Part shown: positions 24,260-33,900 of the stretch, in pieces
How the letters are laid out: the number at the start of each line of letters is the position of its first letter
How positions within the stretch are numbered: position 1 is the first letter of the stretch
Origin: Flaviaestuariibacter flavus
GTDB lineage: Bacteria > Bacteroidota > Bacteroidia > Chitinophagales > Chitinophagaceae
Direction: 5' to 3'
NCBI RefSeq assembly: GCF_004337505.1
Contig: NZ_SJZI01000046.1
Span: 124,001 to 188,000 of the forward strand
Length of the DNA: 64,000 nucleotides
The notes under the pieces: generated by a model
What the model saw: only the letters and a program-made list of their open reading frames with translations
Told to the model about the DNA's origin: nothing
Database searches by the model: none
Made by a program: the position numbers and the translations under genes

Positions 24260-25105
24260 ATGAACGAAACAGCAACAATCCCACAGGCGGCTTCGAACCC
24301 CAACCAGGCGCTCTGGGAGAAGGGCGACTTTACGCGACTCGCGGAAACGATGCGTGAGAGCGGCTCCGGGCTGGTGGCATCCCTGGGCATCACCAAAGAC
24401 ATGAACGTGCTTGATGTTGGCTGCGGCGACGGCACCACGGCGCTGCCCGCTGCGCGGCTGGGCGCACGTGTGCTCGGTGTCGACATTGCACGCAACCTGG
24501 TGGCGGCGGCCACGGCGCGCGCCGAAGCCGAAGGGTTGACCAACTGCCGGTTTCAGCAGGGCGACGCCACCAACCTGGAAGGGATCGGCGACAGCAGTTT
24601 CGACCTCGTAGTGAGCATCTTCGGCGCCATGTTCGCCCCGCGTCCCTTCGACGTTGCCCGCGAGCTGGTGCGGGTAACGCGGCCGGGCGGCCGCATAATG
24701 ATGGGCAACTGGATCCCGGGCGATCCGACCCTGGTGGCGCAGATCCTGCGGATTGCATCGGCCTACACCCCGCCACCACCGGAAGGCTTCATTAGCCCGA
24801 TGCTCTGGGGCGTGGAGCAGCACGTTACCGAGCGCTTCGCCGCTGCCGGGATCGCTCCCGAAAACATCTCCTTCCAGCGTGATACGTACACCTTCCGGGC
24901 CCCGTTCCCGGTCACGGAATTTCTCCAGCGCTTCCGGTATTTCTACGGCCCGACGATGAACGCCTTTGAGGCCGCCGCAAAAGACGGCCGCGACGGCGCC
25001 CTGCAGGAGGAACTGTCGGCGCTGTTTGCAGCCCAGAACCGCAGCGGCAACCCGGGCACGACCGAGATCCCGGCAACTTTCCTGCGTGTGACGGTTTCGC
25101 GCTGA
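24260..25105 (+). CDS. SAM-dependent methyltransferase (class I)
   Basis: 281 residues. Motif I MNVLDVGCGDGTTALPAARLG, acidic residue in LGVDIARNLV, motif for D/N in CRFQQGDATN, and FDLVVSIFGAMFAPRPFD. The RVTRPGGRIMMGNWIPGDPT segment resembles small-molecule methylases of the UbiE/Coq5 type. The acceptor is unknown. The longer open frame begins in a segment without protein-like composition; the ATG at 24260 (MNETATIPQA) is preferred. Confidence 0.85.
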   Translation: MNETATIPQAASNPNQALWEKGDFTRLAETMRESGSGLVASLGITKDMNVLDVGCGDGTTALPAARLGARVLGVDIARNLVAAATARAEAEGLTNCRFQQGDATNLEGIGDSSFDLVVSIFGAMFAPRPFDVARELVRVTRPGGRIMMGNWIPGDPTLVAQILRIASAYTPPPPEGFISPMLWGVEQHVTERFAAAGIAPENISFQRDTYTFRAPFPVTEFLQRFRYFYGPTMNAFEAAAKDGRDGALQEELSALFAAQNRSGNPGTTEIPATFLRVTVSR

Positions 25106-25211
25106 TTGGGCTATTGACAACCGGAAGTCAAAGGGAGCCTGCGCTCCCTTTTTTACTAGCCCTCACTACCGGTATTTGAAGAGCGGTCCCCGCGGCCTTC
25201 ATCGCGCCGGG

Positions 25212-25219
25212 TATCTTTG
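25212..25219 (+). promoter_or_regulatory. TAnnTTTG -7 box of GNAT gene, 4 nt from ATG
   Basis: TATCTTTG, perfect match, four bases before the ATG at 25224. It decides this start over the ATG at 25176. Confidence 0.6.
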
Positions 25220-25223
25220 CCGC

Positions 25224-25904
25224 ATGAACCCGTTGCTCGACAATCCTGTTTACAATGCGCTTTGTACCCGCGATGCTCACCTTGGAACGCGGCAGGGCAG
25301 TGTTGCCTGGTTCGATGCGGAAGTGTCGCCGTTTGCGGGCTTCCCCGTTGGGTATGCGCCGGGGCTGGCCGAGCTGCTCGGGCTCCTGCCGGCGGGCCGC
25401 CGCATCCTGCATGCAAGCCGGACGCCGGTGCACGCTTTCGGTGGCTGGAAACCCGTTGCAAGTATCAGCGGCCTGCAGTTTGTATACGGGGGCGTTACGC
25501 CTGTGGACGATGCAGACGAAAGGCTTGTTCCCCTCAGCGCGCAACACGCAACCGAAATGGTAGCGCTGGCGGCGCTCACCCGGCCGGGTCCTTTTGCTAT
25601 CCGCACCATCGATTTCGGGAACTACTTCGGTGTTATCGACGGCGGCAAGCTGGTGGCGATGGCCGGGCAGCGGCTGCATCTTCCCGGGTACTCGGAGATC
25701 AGCGCCGTGTGCACCCACCCGGAGCACCTGGGCAAGGGCTACGCGGCGGCGCTCATCCAAAGGCAGCTGTCCCTGATCTGCGCCACCGGCAACACGCCCT
25801 TCCTGCACGTACGGGACGATAATAAACGCGCCATCGCCCTTTATGAGCGACTCGGCTTCCGCGTGAGCGGTCCCATGCATTTTTATTTCCTGGAAAAAGA
25901 ATAG
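25224..25904 (+). CDS. GNAT-family N-acetyltransferase
   Basis: 226 residues. The C-terminal half is the GNAT fold, with acetyl-CoA-binding VCTHPEHLGKGYAAALIQRQL and the late ALYERLGFRVSGPMHFYF. The N-terminal half resembles the FR47-type extension found in amino-acid-acylating GNATs. The substrate is not predictable. Its start is fixed by the TATCTTTG box four bases upstream. It converges with the CAT-like gene 33 bases away. Confidence 0.86.
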   Translation: MNPLLDNPVYNALCTRDAHLGTRQGSVAWFDAEVSPFAGFPVGYAPGLAELLGLLPAGRRILHASRTPVHAFGGWKPVASISGLQFVYGGVTPVDDADERLVPLSAQHATEMVALAALTRPGPFAIRTIDFGNYFGVIDGGKLVAMAGQRLHLPGYSEISAVCTHPEHLGKGYAAALIQRQLSLICATGNTPFLHVRDDNKRAIALYERLGFRVSGPMHFYFLEKE

Positions 25905-25937
25905 CCCACCATTGTGACCCGTTCAGCTGCATAGCGG

Positions 25938-26564
25938 CTACTGGTTCAGCAGCTCCTGGAAGCGCTTGAAATACTGGCCGATGTGCAGGCCGTCCATCAG
26001 CCCGTGGTGCGCTTCCACCGAAACCGGCATCCACTTGCGGCCGTCCTGCTCGCGGAACTTACCAAAAGTGATCTTCGGAATGGATTCCTGCTGATCGAGG
26101 TTGGTGGGATGAAGAATGGCCGTAAACGACAGCCAGGGCACGGTGGAATGGCGGATAAAATCCTTGCGGCCATTTTCTACGTGACGACGAAGCCCCGTTG
26201 AATTTTTTACTTCCGCGATCTCCTGCTGCATGCTTTCCAGGAATTCGCTGAAACGGGGTGAGTAGGTGATCATCGAAAAGGCAAAGGTACCGTCTTCGCG
26301 ACCGATGGTGGTGCCCGCATGGATGGTGTCGGTCTCATACACGGCGCCATCGAAAAGGCGCAGCCGGAAGGCGGGGACGTCATTGACGGCAACCATGGAG
26401 CGGTGCAGGTAGGTAGCGAAGAAAGAGTGGCCTTCGGCGCGGCACCAGGCATAGGCATTGGTGCAGTCCACTTCGGCGGTGATGCCGAAGAAGGGGCTCT
26501 TCAGCGAGGAAAAAAAATCGAAGTGCTCTTTGCGGTTCCAGCTTTCAAGATCGATCTGCTTCAT
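25938..26564 (-). CDS. Chloramphenicol acetyltransferase-like protein
   Basis: 208 residues of the CAT family. The catalytic His motif reads SVEAHHGLMDGLHIGQYF (CAT: HHAVCDGYH), and the N-terminus has the family layout WNRKEHFDFFSSLKSPFFGI. The family Asp beside the active site is kept. Relatives outside resistance plasmids often acetylate unknown substrates, so chloramphenicol resistance should not be assumed. A TAAATTTG box lies 18 nt before the ATG at 26564, which rules out the 52-codon longer frame. Confidence 0.85.
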   Translation of the reverse strand: MKQIDLESWNRKEHFDFFSSLKSPFFGITAEVDCTNAYAWCRAEGHSFFATYLHRSMVAVNDVPAFRLRLFDGAVYETDTIHAGTTIGREDGTFAFSMITYSPRFSEFLESMQQEIAEVKNSTGLRRHVENGRKDFIRHSTVPWLSFTAILHPTNLDQQESIPKITFGKFREQDGRKWMPVSVEAHHGLMDGLHIGQYFKRFQELLNQ

Positions 26565-26582
26565 GGTTCGCGGCTTGCACGG

Positions 26583-26590
26583 CAAATTTA
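26583..26590 (-). promoter_or_regulatory. TAnnTTTG -7 box of CAT-like gene
   Basis: Minus-strand TAAATTTG, perfect match, 18 nt before the ATG at 26564; overlaps the 3' end of the upstream gene. Confidence 0.55.
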
Positions 26591-27040
26591 GCGACGGGCC
26601 ACTGCGTCGCGGATTTCCGGAAAGGCACCGGTCCGCGTTTCGGTGCACACCGGGATGCCGTCTCTTTTTTCCCAGCGTTCGTAAACACGCACGGTGCGTG
26701 CTTCTTCCGACCCAAGCCACCAGGCTATTGCCGCCGCGGCCCCGCTCCAGTCCGCGCTATGATCGCGGAAGCGGTACAGGAAGCCGCGTTTGAAATCCGC
26801 GAGCCCGACGAGCTCATCGGGGAACACCGGGATATTCCATTTGAGCCGGTACTTCTGGAAAATGGTGCGCCCGTCGAAGCCCGCGCACTGGTCGCGGATA
26901 AAGCTGGCCCGTGACTTAAAGTCGTGGCGGCCCGAGCGCTCCAGCTCGCGCGCTACCGCCAGGTACAGCGTGTCCGGCTCCGAACCATCGGGGCGCAGGC
27001 CGGCCAGCAGCTCGTTGAATGCGGGGATCTTTTCAAACAT
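26588..27040 (-). CDS. Protein of unknown function
   Basis: About 150 residues, soluble, no signal peptide. Contains HDFKSRASFIRDQCAGFDGRTIF and a C-terminal YERWEKRDGIPVCTETRTG. I do not recognise a family. The start at 27040 (MFEKIPAFNELLAGLRPDG) is preferred to 27067. The promoter of the CAT-like gene overlaps its last codons, so the two are probably separate transcripts. Confidence 0.6.
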   Translation of the reverse strand: MFEKIPAFNELLAGLRPDGSEPDTLYLAVARELERSGRHDFKSRASFIRDQCAGFDGRTIFQKYRLKWNIPVFPDELVGLADFKRGFLYRFRDHSADWSGAAAAIAWWLGSEEARTVRVYERWEKRDGIPVCTETRTGAFPEIRDAVARR

Positions 27041-27070
27041 AGACGAAAGAGGCGCGCAGGTCAACATGTA

Positions 27071-27184
27071 CTACCCATGCGCACGCGGCCGCTGCAGCAG
27101 CCTGCGCGCGCCGTTCACCACCACCACCAGCACCAGCAGAGCCAGCATCGGGTTCAGGTCCATCAGGGAGTAAAAGATGTTCAT
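27071..27184 (-). CDS. 37-residue single-pass membrane peptide
   Basis: An open frame with an ATG at 27184: MNIFYSLMDLNPMLALLVLV, a run of valines, then NGARRLLQRPRAHG and a TAG stop. It has one hydrophobic segment of about 15 residues and a basic C-terminus, the shape of a small inner-membrane protein with an inside-positive tail. A TAAATTTA box lies upstream on the same strand at about 27203-27210. Function unknown; chance cannot be excluded at this length. Confidence 0.42.
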   Translation of the reverse strand: MNIFYSLMDLNPMLALLVLVVVVNGARRLLQRPRAHG

Positions 27185-27348
27185 GTATGGGGCGCTTTGA
27201 TACCTAAATTTAGACCGGTTCCGCCGGCTTTTGTTTACGACACCGGTTTATTTCACAGGAATTTGGATGAAACGGCAGTTTCGGCGTGCGAAGGTGGCGG
27301 GGCGATGCCCCGGGCGGCAATATTCATCGTTCACGCTCCATATTTCCC

Positions 27349-27356
27349 TAGCTTTC
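27349..27356 (+). promoter_or_regulatory. -7 box of GH31 gene, 4 nt from ATG
   Basis: TAGCTTTC, one mismatch to TAnnTTTG, then four bases and the ATG at 27361. Confidence 0.5.
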
Positions 27357-27360
27357 CGCC

Positions 27361-29763
27361 ATGAGAACCGCATTCTTTTTTCTTTGCCTGCTGTCGCTGA
27401 CCGTATCGGCGCAGAAACCCAAAGCGCCGGTGCCCGTGCGTGCCGCGACGGCTCCTGCGTTGGCGGGCCCCATCCAGACACTGCCCTTCAGCTTTGGCGA
27501 AATCCGGGTGTATGCCTATGCGCCCAACATATACAAGATCGTGGTGAAGGCCAACGGCGACCAGATGAACGATGCCTTCTCGGATGCGGTCACCGCCCGT
27601 CCGCTGGCCTCGGGCGCCGCGCCCCTCACCGCTGCAGGCCGTGATTCTTTTTCTGTACTCGGCGGCCGCCTGCTTTTCACCACCTATATCGAGAACTACT
27701 ACAAAGGCTTTCGGGTATACCTGCGCGAGGGAGAAAAGATCTTCGGCGCCGGCGAGCGGGCCCTGCCCCTCAACCGCCGCGGCTACCGGCTTGCCCTCAA
27801 CAACAATCCCCGGTACGGTTACGGCGAGGGTGCCGACAACCTCAATTACAGCGTGCCCTTCGTTACTTCCTCGGCCGGCTACGGCCTCTTTTTCGATAAC
27901 CCCGCCCGCAGCTTTGTCGACATCGGCAAGCAGGAGCCCAACGCCCTCGTCTATGGCACACCGGCCGGAGAATGGAGCATGTACCTGCTGCTCGGCAACC
28001 CCGCCGAAGTGCTCGCGGCCTACCACAAGCTCACCGGCACACAGCCCATCCCGCCGCGCTGGGCCTTCGGCAACCTCATGAGCCGCTTTGGCTACACCAG
28101 CCAGGCGCAGGTAACAGAGATCCTGGGCCGCATGAAGCAGGAAGGCATCCCGGTGGAAGCCGTCATCTTCGACCTTTTCTGGTTCGGCGATTCCATCAAG
28201 GGAACGCTCGGTAACCTCGACTGGGTCAACAAGAAGAAGTGGCCCGACCCCGCCGGCATGATCGCCGGCTTCAAAAAGCAGGGCGTCAAAACGATCCTCA
28301 TCACCGAGCCTTTCTTCGTGGAGACCTCGAAAAACTACAAGGCTTCAAAACCTTACCTGGCGGTAGACAGTGCCGGGCGTCCCTATTACTTCACCGACTT
28401 CTACTTCGGCCACGGCGGGCTCATCGACATTTTCCGCAAAGACGCCCAGGCCTGGTTCTGGAGCTTCTACCGCAGGCAGATGCAGCTGGGTGTGGAAGGC
28501 TGGTGGGGCGACCTCGGCGAGCCCGAGCGGCACCCGGATAATATGTACCATAACCTCCGCGACCTGGGCCTGTCGAAGCGCCTGTACCGCGCCGAGGAAG
28601 TACACAACCTGTACGGCCACACCTGGACGAAGATGCTCTATGACTTTTATGCGAAGGAGTATCCCAACAAGCGGCTCTTCAGCCTCAACCGCAGCGGCTT
28701 CGCCGGCTCGCAGCGTTATGGCATCTTTCCCTGGACCGGCGACGTGGGCCGCAACTGGAGCGGCCTGCGCGCGCAGCTGCCCGTGCTGCTCGGCATGACC
28801 ATGAGCGGCGTGCCTTACGTGCACAGCGATGCCGGCGGCTTTGCCGGCGGCGAGGGCGACGGTGAGCTGTACACGCGCTGGCTGCAGTTCGCGGCCTTTA
28901 CGCCCATCTTCCGCCCGCACGGCACCGCGCTGTACGAGGTGGACAAAGCCGCTTTCTCCTTTCCCAGCGAGGCGGCGCTGATCGACACGCCCTGGCGCAA
29001 CTATGCCAAAGAGGCCATCCGCACCCGCTACGAGCTGATGCCGTATAACTACAGTCTTGCCTATCTCCAGGCGAAAGAAGGGAAGCCGCTTATGGCGCCC
29101 CTGTATTTCTACAATCCAACGGACACCGCGGCGCAGCGCGTGGAAGATGAATACTACTGGGGCCCTTCGATCCTGGTGGCACCGGTGCTGGAAAAAGGCG
29201 CAAGAAGCCGAAGCGTTTACCTGCCCGCGGGCCAGTGGCTCGATGCCAACGCGCGGCTCCTGGAAGGCGGCCGGCGTATCGAGGTGCCGCTCACCCTGGA
29301 TCGCATCCCGGTGTTTGTCAAAGCCGGTTCCATCGTGCCTGGGCGGGAGTCGGTACAGGGCGAAAAGCTGGGACCGAAAGGCATGGAGAAGACGGATGAC
29401 CTGGCAGGTGGCAGCCATACCCTGCTTTATGTTCCGGGCCCCGCCGGCACCTTCGACTGGTACCTCGACGACGGCGAGTCGAAGAACGCGTTGTCGGCCG
29501 GTAAGCACACCCTTGTTCGCTGCAATGCGCAGGCCGAAGGCAACCGCATCCGCCTTTCCATCTCGCCTTCCAACAGCCTTTTCAGCGTCAGCAACCTGCA
29601 GGTGATGATACCCACGCTGAAGCAGCAACCGGCGCGCCTCCAGGTAAACGGGCAGGCAGTTGAGATCGGCAGCTCCTCCGCCCAGTGGGTGGCCGACAAA
29701 AACCTCCTGGTGCTTACCATCGCCGGGGGCACCCGCAAGGCCACGGTGATTGAAATTGAATAG
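27361..29763 (+). CDS. Secreted glycoside hydrolase family 31 (alpha-glucosidase/alpha-xylosidase type)
   Basis: 800 residues. Signal peptide MRTAFFFLCLLSLTVSAQ. An N-terminal beta-sandwich is followed by the catalytic barrel; the nucleophile Asp is in GVEGWWGDLGEPERHPD (about residue 384), where most GH31 enzymes read WxDMNE, and the acid/base is in YVHSDAGGFAGG (about 489). The DxGEPE form of the nucleophile motif occurs in several bacterial GH31 subfamilies, so activity is expected, but substrate (maltose-type, isoprimeverose or other) is open. Residues 620-800 are C-terminal beta domains. Probably periplasmic or outer-membrane, for oligosaccharide use. No SusC/SusD pair is nearby. Confidence 0.9.
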   Translation: MRTAFFFLCLLSLTVSAQKPKAPVPVRAATAPALAGPIQTLPFSFGEIRVYAYAPNIYKIVVKANGDQMNDAFSDAVTARPLASGAAPLTAAGRDSFSVLGGRLLFTTYIENYYKGFRVYLREGEKIFGAGERALPLNRRGYRLALNNNPRYGYGEGADNLNYSVPFVTSSAGYGLFFDNPARSFVDIGKQEPNALVYGTPAGEWSMYLLLGNPAEVLAAYHKLTGTQPIPPRWAFGNLMSRFGYTSQAQVTEILGRMKQEGIPVEAVIFDLFWFGDSIKGTLGNLDWVNKKKWPDPAGMIAGFKKQGVKTILITEPFFVETSKNYKASKPYLAVDSAGRPYYFTDFYFGHGGLIDIFRKDAQAWFWSFYRRQMQLGVEGWWGDLGEPERHPDNMYHNLRDLGLSKRLYRAEEVHNLYGHTWTKMLYDFYAKEYPNKRLFSLNRSGFAGSQRYGIFPWTGDVGRNWSGLRAQLPVLLGMTMSGVPYVHSDAGGFAGGEGDGELYTRWLQFAAFTPIFRPHGTALYEVDKAAFSFPSEAALIDTPWRNYAKEAIRTRYELMPYNYSLAYLQAKEGKPLMAPLYFYNPTDTAAQRVEDEYYWGPSILVAPVLEKGARSRSVYLPAGQWLDANARLLEGGRRIEVPLTLDRIPVFVKAGSIVPGRESVQGEKLGPKGMEKTDDLAGGSHTLLYVPGPAGTFDWYLDDGESKNALSAGKHTLVRCNAQAEGNRIRLSISPSNSLFSVSNLQVMIPTLKQQPARLQVNGQAVEIGSSSAQWVADKNLLVLTIAGGTRKATVIEIE

Positions 29764-29784
29764 GCCCGGCGCATTAAACCAGCC

Positions 29785-29811
29785 AGCCCCCTCCAAAAAG
29801 GGGGCTTTTTT
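29785..29811 (+). terminator. Intrinsic terminator after the GH31 gene
   Basis: AGCCCCCT ccaaaa AGGGGGCT followed by TTTTT, 22 bases after the stop codon. Confidence 0.88.
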
Positions 29812-29943
29812 GTCATCCTGAGCTTGCCGAAGGATGCCCCCGTGTAGCGCCGGTGTCGCCGTTGGCATTCGGGTCGGGGACCCTGAACCGCCGTTGGCGG
29901 GGCAGCCTTCGCCTGGTTCAGGGCCCTCCCGGGAGCGGGAGGT
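29812..29943. repeat. Intergenic hairpins downstream of the GH31 gene
   Basis: Contains CATCCTGAGCTTGCCGAAGG followed by ATG (an imperfect palindrome with CATCCT/AGGATG ends, of a kind repeated in many genomes), then a larger nested hairpin with CCCTGAACC and GGTTCAGGG arms at about 29880-29930. No open frame of note. Confidence 0.5.
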
Positions 29944-30475
29944 AAGAGCAAATGATCACAGAGCAAATGAATACATGATCAAATGAACAAATCCACATCA
30001 TGTAATCATTTGCTCATGTATTCTGTGATCATTTGCTCTTCGATCCCTTCCGTGAAACGGCGCCCGGCCATTCGGACGCGGGAGAATGCAGAATACATGA
30101 TCACAGAGCAAATGAATACATGATCAAATGAACAAATCCACATCATGTAATCATTTGCTCCTGTATTCTGTGATCATGTAATCCGCGATCCGAACCGCGA
30201 AATGTCGCCCGGCCATACGGACGTGGGGAATGCAGAATACATGATCACAGAGCAAATGAATACATGATCAAATGAACAAATCCACATCATGTAATCATTT
30301 GCTCATGTATTCTGTGATCATTTGCTCTTCGATCCCTTCCGCGAAATGTCGCCCGGCCATACGGACGTGGGGAATGCAGAATACATGATCACAGAGCAAA
30401 TGAATACATGATCAAATGATCAAATCCACATCATGTAATCATTTGCTCCTGTATTCTGTGATCATGTAATCTTCG
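29944..30475. repeat. Four tandem copies of a ~144-bp inverted-repeat unit (CAAATGATCA vocabulary)
   Basis: The marker ATGATCACAGAGCAAATGAA begins at 29952, 30097, 30241 and 30385, giving periods of 145, 144 and 144 bases. Each unit has a left arm (ATGATCACAGAGCAAATGAA, TACATGATCAAATGAACAAA), a short turn around CCACATCATG, and a right arm (TAATCATTTGCTC, TGTATTCTGTGATCAT) that is its reverse complement, then a constant GC-rich spacer with CGCCCGGCCATACGGACG. No protein-coding frame makes sense. The last unit loses its spacer and leads into the next repeat. Confidence 0.88.
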
Positions 30476-30497
30476 ATCGCGCTTCTGGTGATGTTCC

Positions 30498-30790
30498 GCC
30501 CCGGCAATGGCGTCGCCACCGGTCGCCGGTGGCCGGCGATAACGAAAACGCCCATTTTTGATCTTCCCGGTGGCCGGCAATAACGAAAACGCCCGTTTTT
30601 GATCTTCCCGGTGGCCGGCAATAACGAAAACGCCCGTTTTTGATCTTCCCGGTGGCCGGCGATAACGAAAACGCCCGTTTTTGATCTTCCCGGCAGCCGG
30701 CGACACCAAAAACGCCCGTTTCCAGCCTTGCGGGAATTCCGCGGCCCTGAAAACGGGCGTTTTCGGGTTCCCGGGATTTCCGCGCCCCCG
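30498..30790. repeat. Tandem 41-bp GC-rich repeat with an inverted end (AACGCCCGTTTTTGATC)
   Basis: AACGAAAACGCCC starts at 30541, 30582, 30623 and 30663 (periods 41, 41, 40), each followed by TTTTTGATCTTCCCGG and TGGCCGGCAATAACG. A degenerate fifth copy is at about 30704. After it, GAAAACGGGCGTTTTCGGG (about 30748) runs in the opposite sense. Open frames across it are only repeat translations. Confidence 0.85.
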
Positions 30791-30867
30791 GCAACGGGGA
30801 ATCGCTCCCCGCTCCCACAGGGAGAGGGGCGGGGGGGAGGTCGCCCGCCCGCCACCCGATAACCCCC

Positions 30868-30900
30868 AACCAAATCAGACATCCGACATCGGACATCATC
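30868..30900. repeat. Short word array (CAGACATCCGACATC)
   Basis: AATCAGACATCCGACATCGG and ACATCATC, the same vocabulary as 16586-16655, directly upstream of the VPS10-repeat gene promoter. Confidence 0.5.
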
Positions 30901-30941
30901 ACATTCCCTTGCGTATCTTACCCGCACAAACGTTATTGCAT

Positions 30942-33900
30942 ATGCGCCTGCCCTTGATCCTGCTTACCCTGCTTTGTTCGGCCGCTGCCTTTTCGCAAAA
31001 GCGGAAAGCCGCGCCGGCCGCCGATCCCGACTCCGCCCTTTTTGCTAAAATGAAATACCGCCTCGCCGGGCCCTTCCGCGGCGGGCGCGTGGCGGCCGTG
31101 GGCGGCTCCGCCCGCAACAAAAACACGTTTTATTTCGGCTCCGTCGGCGGCGGCGTCTGGAAGACGACCGACGGCGGCTCCAACTGGAAATGCGTGTCGG
31201 ACAAATACTACGGCGGCTCCATCGGTGCCGTGGCCGTAGCGCCCTCCGACGACAACATCGTGTATGTAGGTGAAGGCGAGAACACGCTCCGCGGCAACGA
31301 AAGCGAGGGCCTCAACGGTATGTGGCGCTCCGACGACGGCGGCCGCACCTGGCACAATATCGGCCTCCGCGATGCCCGCCACGTGAGCCGCATCCTGGTG
31401 CATCCCCGCGATCCCAACACCGCCTGGGCGGCCGTGATCGGTCACTCCTTCGGGCCAAACGCCGAGCGTGGTGTATATAAGACCACCGACGGTGGCAAGA
31501 CCTGGCGCAAAACGCTTTTTGTAAACAACCTGGCCGGCGCCGCCGAGCTGGCGATGGAGCCGGGCAACCCCTCGGTGCTGTGGGCCGGCACCTGGCGCGT
31601 GCTGCGCACTCCCTGGAGCATGGAAAGCGGCGGCGAAGGCAGCGGCCTCTGGAAAAGCACCGACGGCGGCGAAACCTGGACCGATATGTCGGCCCGCAAA
31701 GGACTCCCGAAAGGCACCTGGGGCATCGTGAGCGTGGCGGTAGCCGCCACCAATCCCGACAAGGTGTACGCCATCATCGAGAATGAAAAAGGCGGTCTCT
31801 TCGCATCCAACGACGGCGGCGATACCTGGACGCTCGTGTCCAGCGACAACAATATCCGCCAGCGCGCCTGGTACTACAGCAAGGTGTTCGTGGATCCGAA
31901 AAATGAAAACCTGGTATACGCGCCCAATGTGGGCTTCATGCGGAGCCGCGACGGTGGCCGCACCTTCCAGGCGGTGCCCGTTGGCCATGGCGATTGCCAC
32001 GACCTGTGGATCGACCCCGAAGACGGCAACCGCATGATCCTCGGCGACGACGGCGGCGCGGAAGTTTCCTTCGATGGCGGGCAGAACTGGAGCTCCATCC
32101 GCAACCAGCCCACCGCGCAGATCTACCGGGTTACTACGGATAACAGCTTTCCCTACCGCATCCTCGGTGCGCAGCAGGATAACTCCACCATCCGGATGCG
32201 CAGCCGCGGCCGCACGCGCGCCGGCATCACCGACAACGACTGGGAACCCACGGCAGGCGCCGAAAGTGGCTACGTGGTGGCCGACCCGCTGAACCCCGAT
32301 ATTGTGTATGGCGGCAACTACGGCGGCTACCTCTCGCGCCTCGATCACAAGACCGGGGAGAACCGCGCCGTATCGCCCTGGCCCAACAACCCGATGGGCG
32401 CCGGCGCCGACGTGCAGAAATTCCGCTTCCAGTGGAACTTCCCCATCTTCTTTTCGCCCAACAACCCGAAGCGCCTCTATTGCGCGGCCAACGTTCTTTT
32501 TGCTACTGAAGATGAAGGAGCCAACTGGGAGCAGGTGTCGCCCGACCTCACCACCAACGACAAGAGCAAGCAGGGCCCGAGCGGCGGCCCCATCACCAAG
32601 GACAACACCTCGGTGGAATACTATTGCACCATCTTCACCGCGGCCGAGTCGCCACTGGAGCCCGGCGTGCTGTGGACCGGATCCGACGATGGCGTCATTT
32701 CCGTAACCCGCGACGGCGGCAAGAACTGGAAAAATGTTACGCCCGCCGGCGCGCCGAAGTGGATCATGTGGAACTGCGTGGAGGTGGATCCCTTCAAGCC
32801 GGGCGCGGCCTACTTCGTGGGTACCCGCTACAAGCTCGACGACTTCGCACCGTATATCTACAAGACCGAGGATTATGGCGCTACCTGGCGCCGCATCACC
32901 AACGGCATCCCGGCGCAGCATTTCACCCGTGCCCTGCGTGCCGACAAAAAGCGTCCCGGGCTGCTTTACGCCGGCACCGAGTACGGCATGTACCTGTCGT
33001 ACGATGATGGCGCCACGTGGAAGCCCTTCCAGCTGAACCTGCCGGTGACGCCCGTCACCGATATGACCATCAAGGAGAACGACCTTATCGTGGCTACGCA
33101 GGGCCGTGCCTTCTGGGTGCTTGACGACCTGGGCCCGGTGCAGCAGTGGAGCACCGCGGTGCCTGCCAGGCGCCTGCAGCTGTTCACGCCGGCCGCGGCG
33201 TACCGCATGCCCGATGCCGGTGGCCGTGGTGCCCAGCAGGCGCCGCGCAATGTGGGTGCCAACCCGCCGGCGGGTGTGGTGGTACCCTTCTGGCTCTCCG
33301 GCATCAACGACTCCACCAGGGTGCGGGTGACGGTACTTGATGAAGCCCGCAAGCCGATCCGGACCTTCAGCACCGATGCCAAGGAAGAGAACGCGAAACT
33401 GGACGTCAGCAACGGCATCAACCGCTTTGCCTGGAACGGCCTCTATGCCGAATCGGAGCGCGCGCCCGAAGGCATGATCCTCTGGAACGGCGTGCCCGCC
33501 GGCATCCTGGCGCCTCCCGGCAATTACTTCGTGCGTGTGGTGGTGGATGGCAAGGATTCGTCGGAAGTGCCCGCCCGCATTCTCGCCGACCCGAACTACA
33601 AAACCACGCCGGCCGAATACACCGCGCAGTTCAACTTCCTCCGCGGCGTGCAGGATAAGTTCAATGAAACACAGAAGGCGATCCGCGACATCCGCACGCT
33701 CCGCAGCCGCATCGAGGGCTTCATGACCCTGCAGGGCAAAGACGTTCCGAAGGACGTGAAGGAACTTTCCGACAGTATCCAGCGCCGCCTCACCCGCATT
33801 GAGGAAGTGCTGTACCAAACGAAGGCGAAGAGCGGACAGGACGTGCTGAATTATCCCATCCGCCTCAACGACAAGCTCTCGGGGCTTTTCGATGTGGCCA

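Noticed and set aside
25938-26564. A chloramphenicol-resistance gene
   Set aside because: The protein has the CAT fold and active-site His, but chromosomal CAT-like proteins often have other substrates and no mobile context is present.
29944-30475. CRISPR array
   Set aside because: The period is about 144 bases, the spacers are identical and not unique, each unit is an inverted repeat, and no cas gene is nearby.
30439-30927. Minus-strand proteins of 92-162 residues across the 41-bp repeat
   Set aside because: They are pure translations of the tandem repeat in several frames, with repeating Lys/Arg/Gly peptides and no promoter or conserved domain.
30933-33818. 961-codon minus-strand open frame opposite the VPS10-repeat gene
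   Set aside because: It is the shadow of a GC-rich coding strand; the plus-strand protein has a signal peptide and nine Asp-box repeats, the minus one has none.
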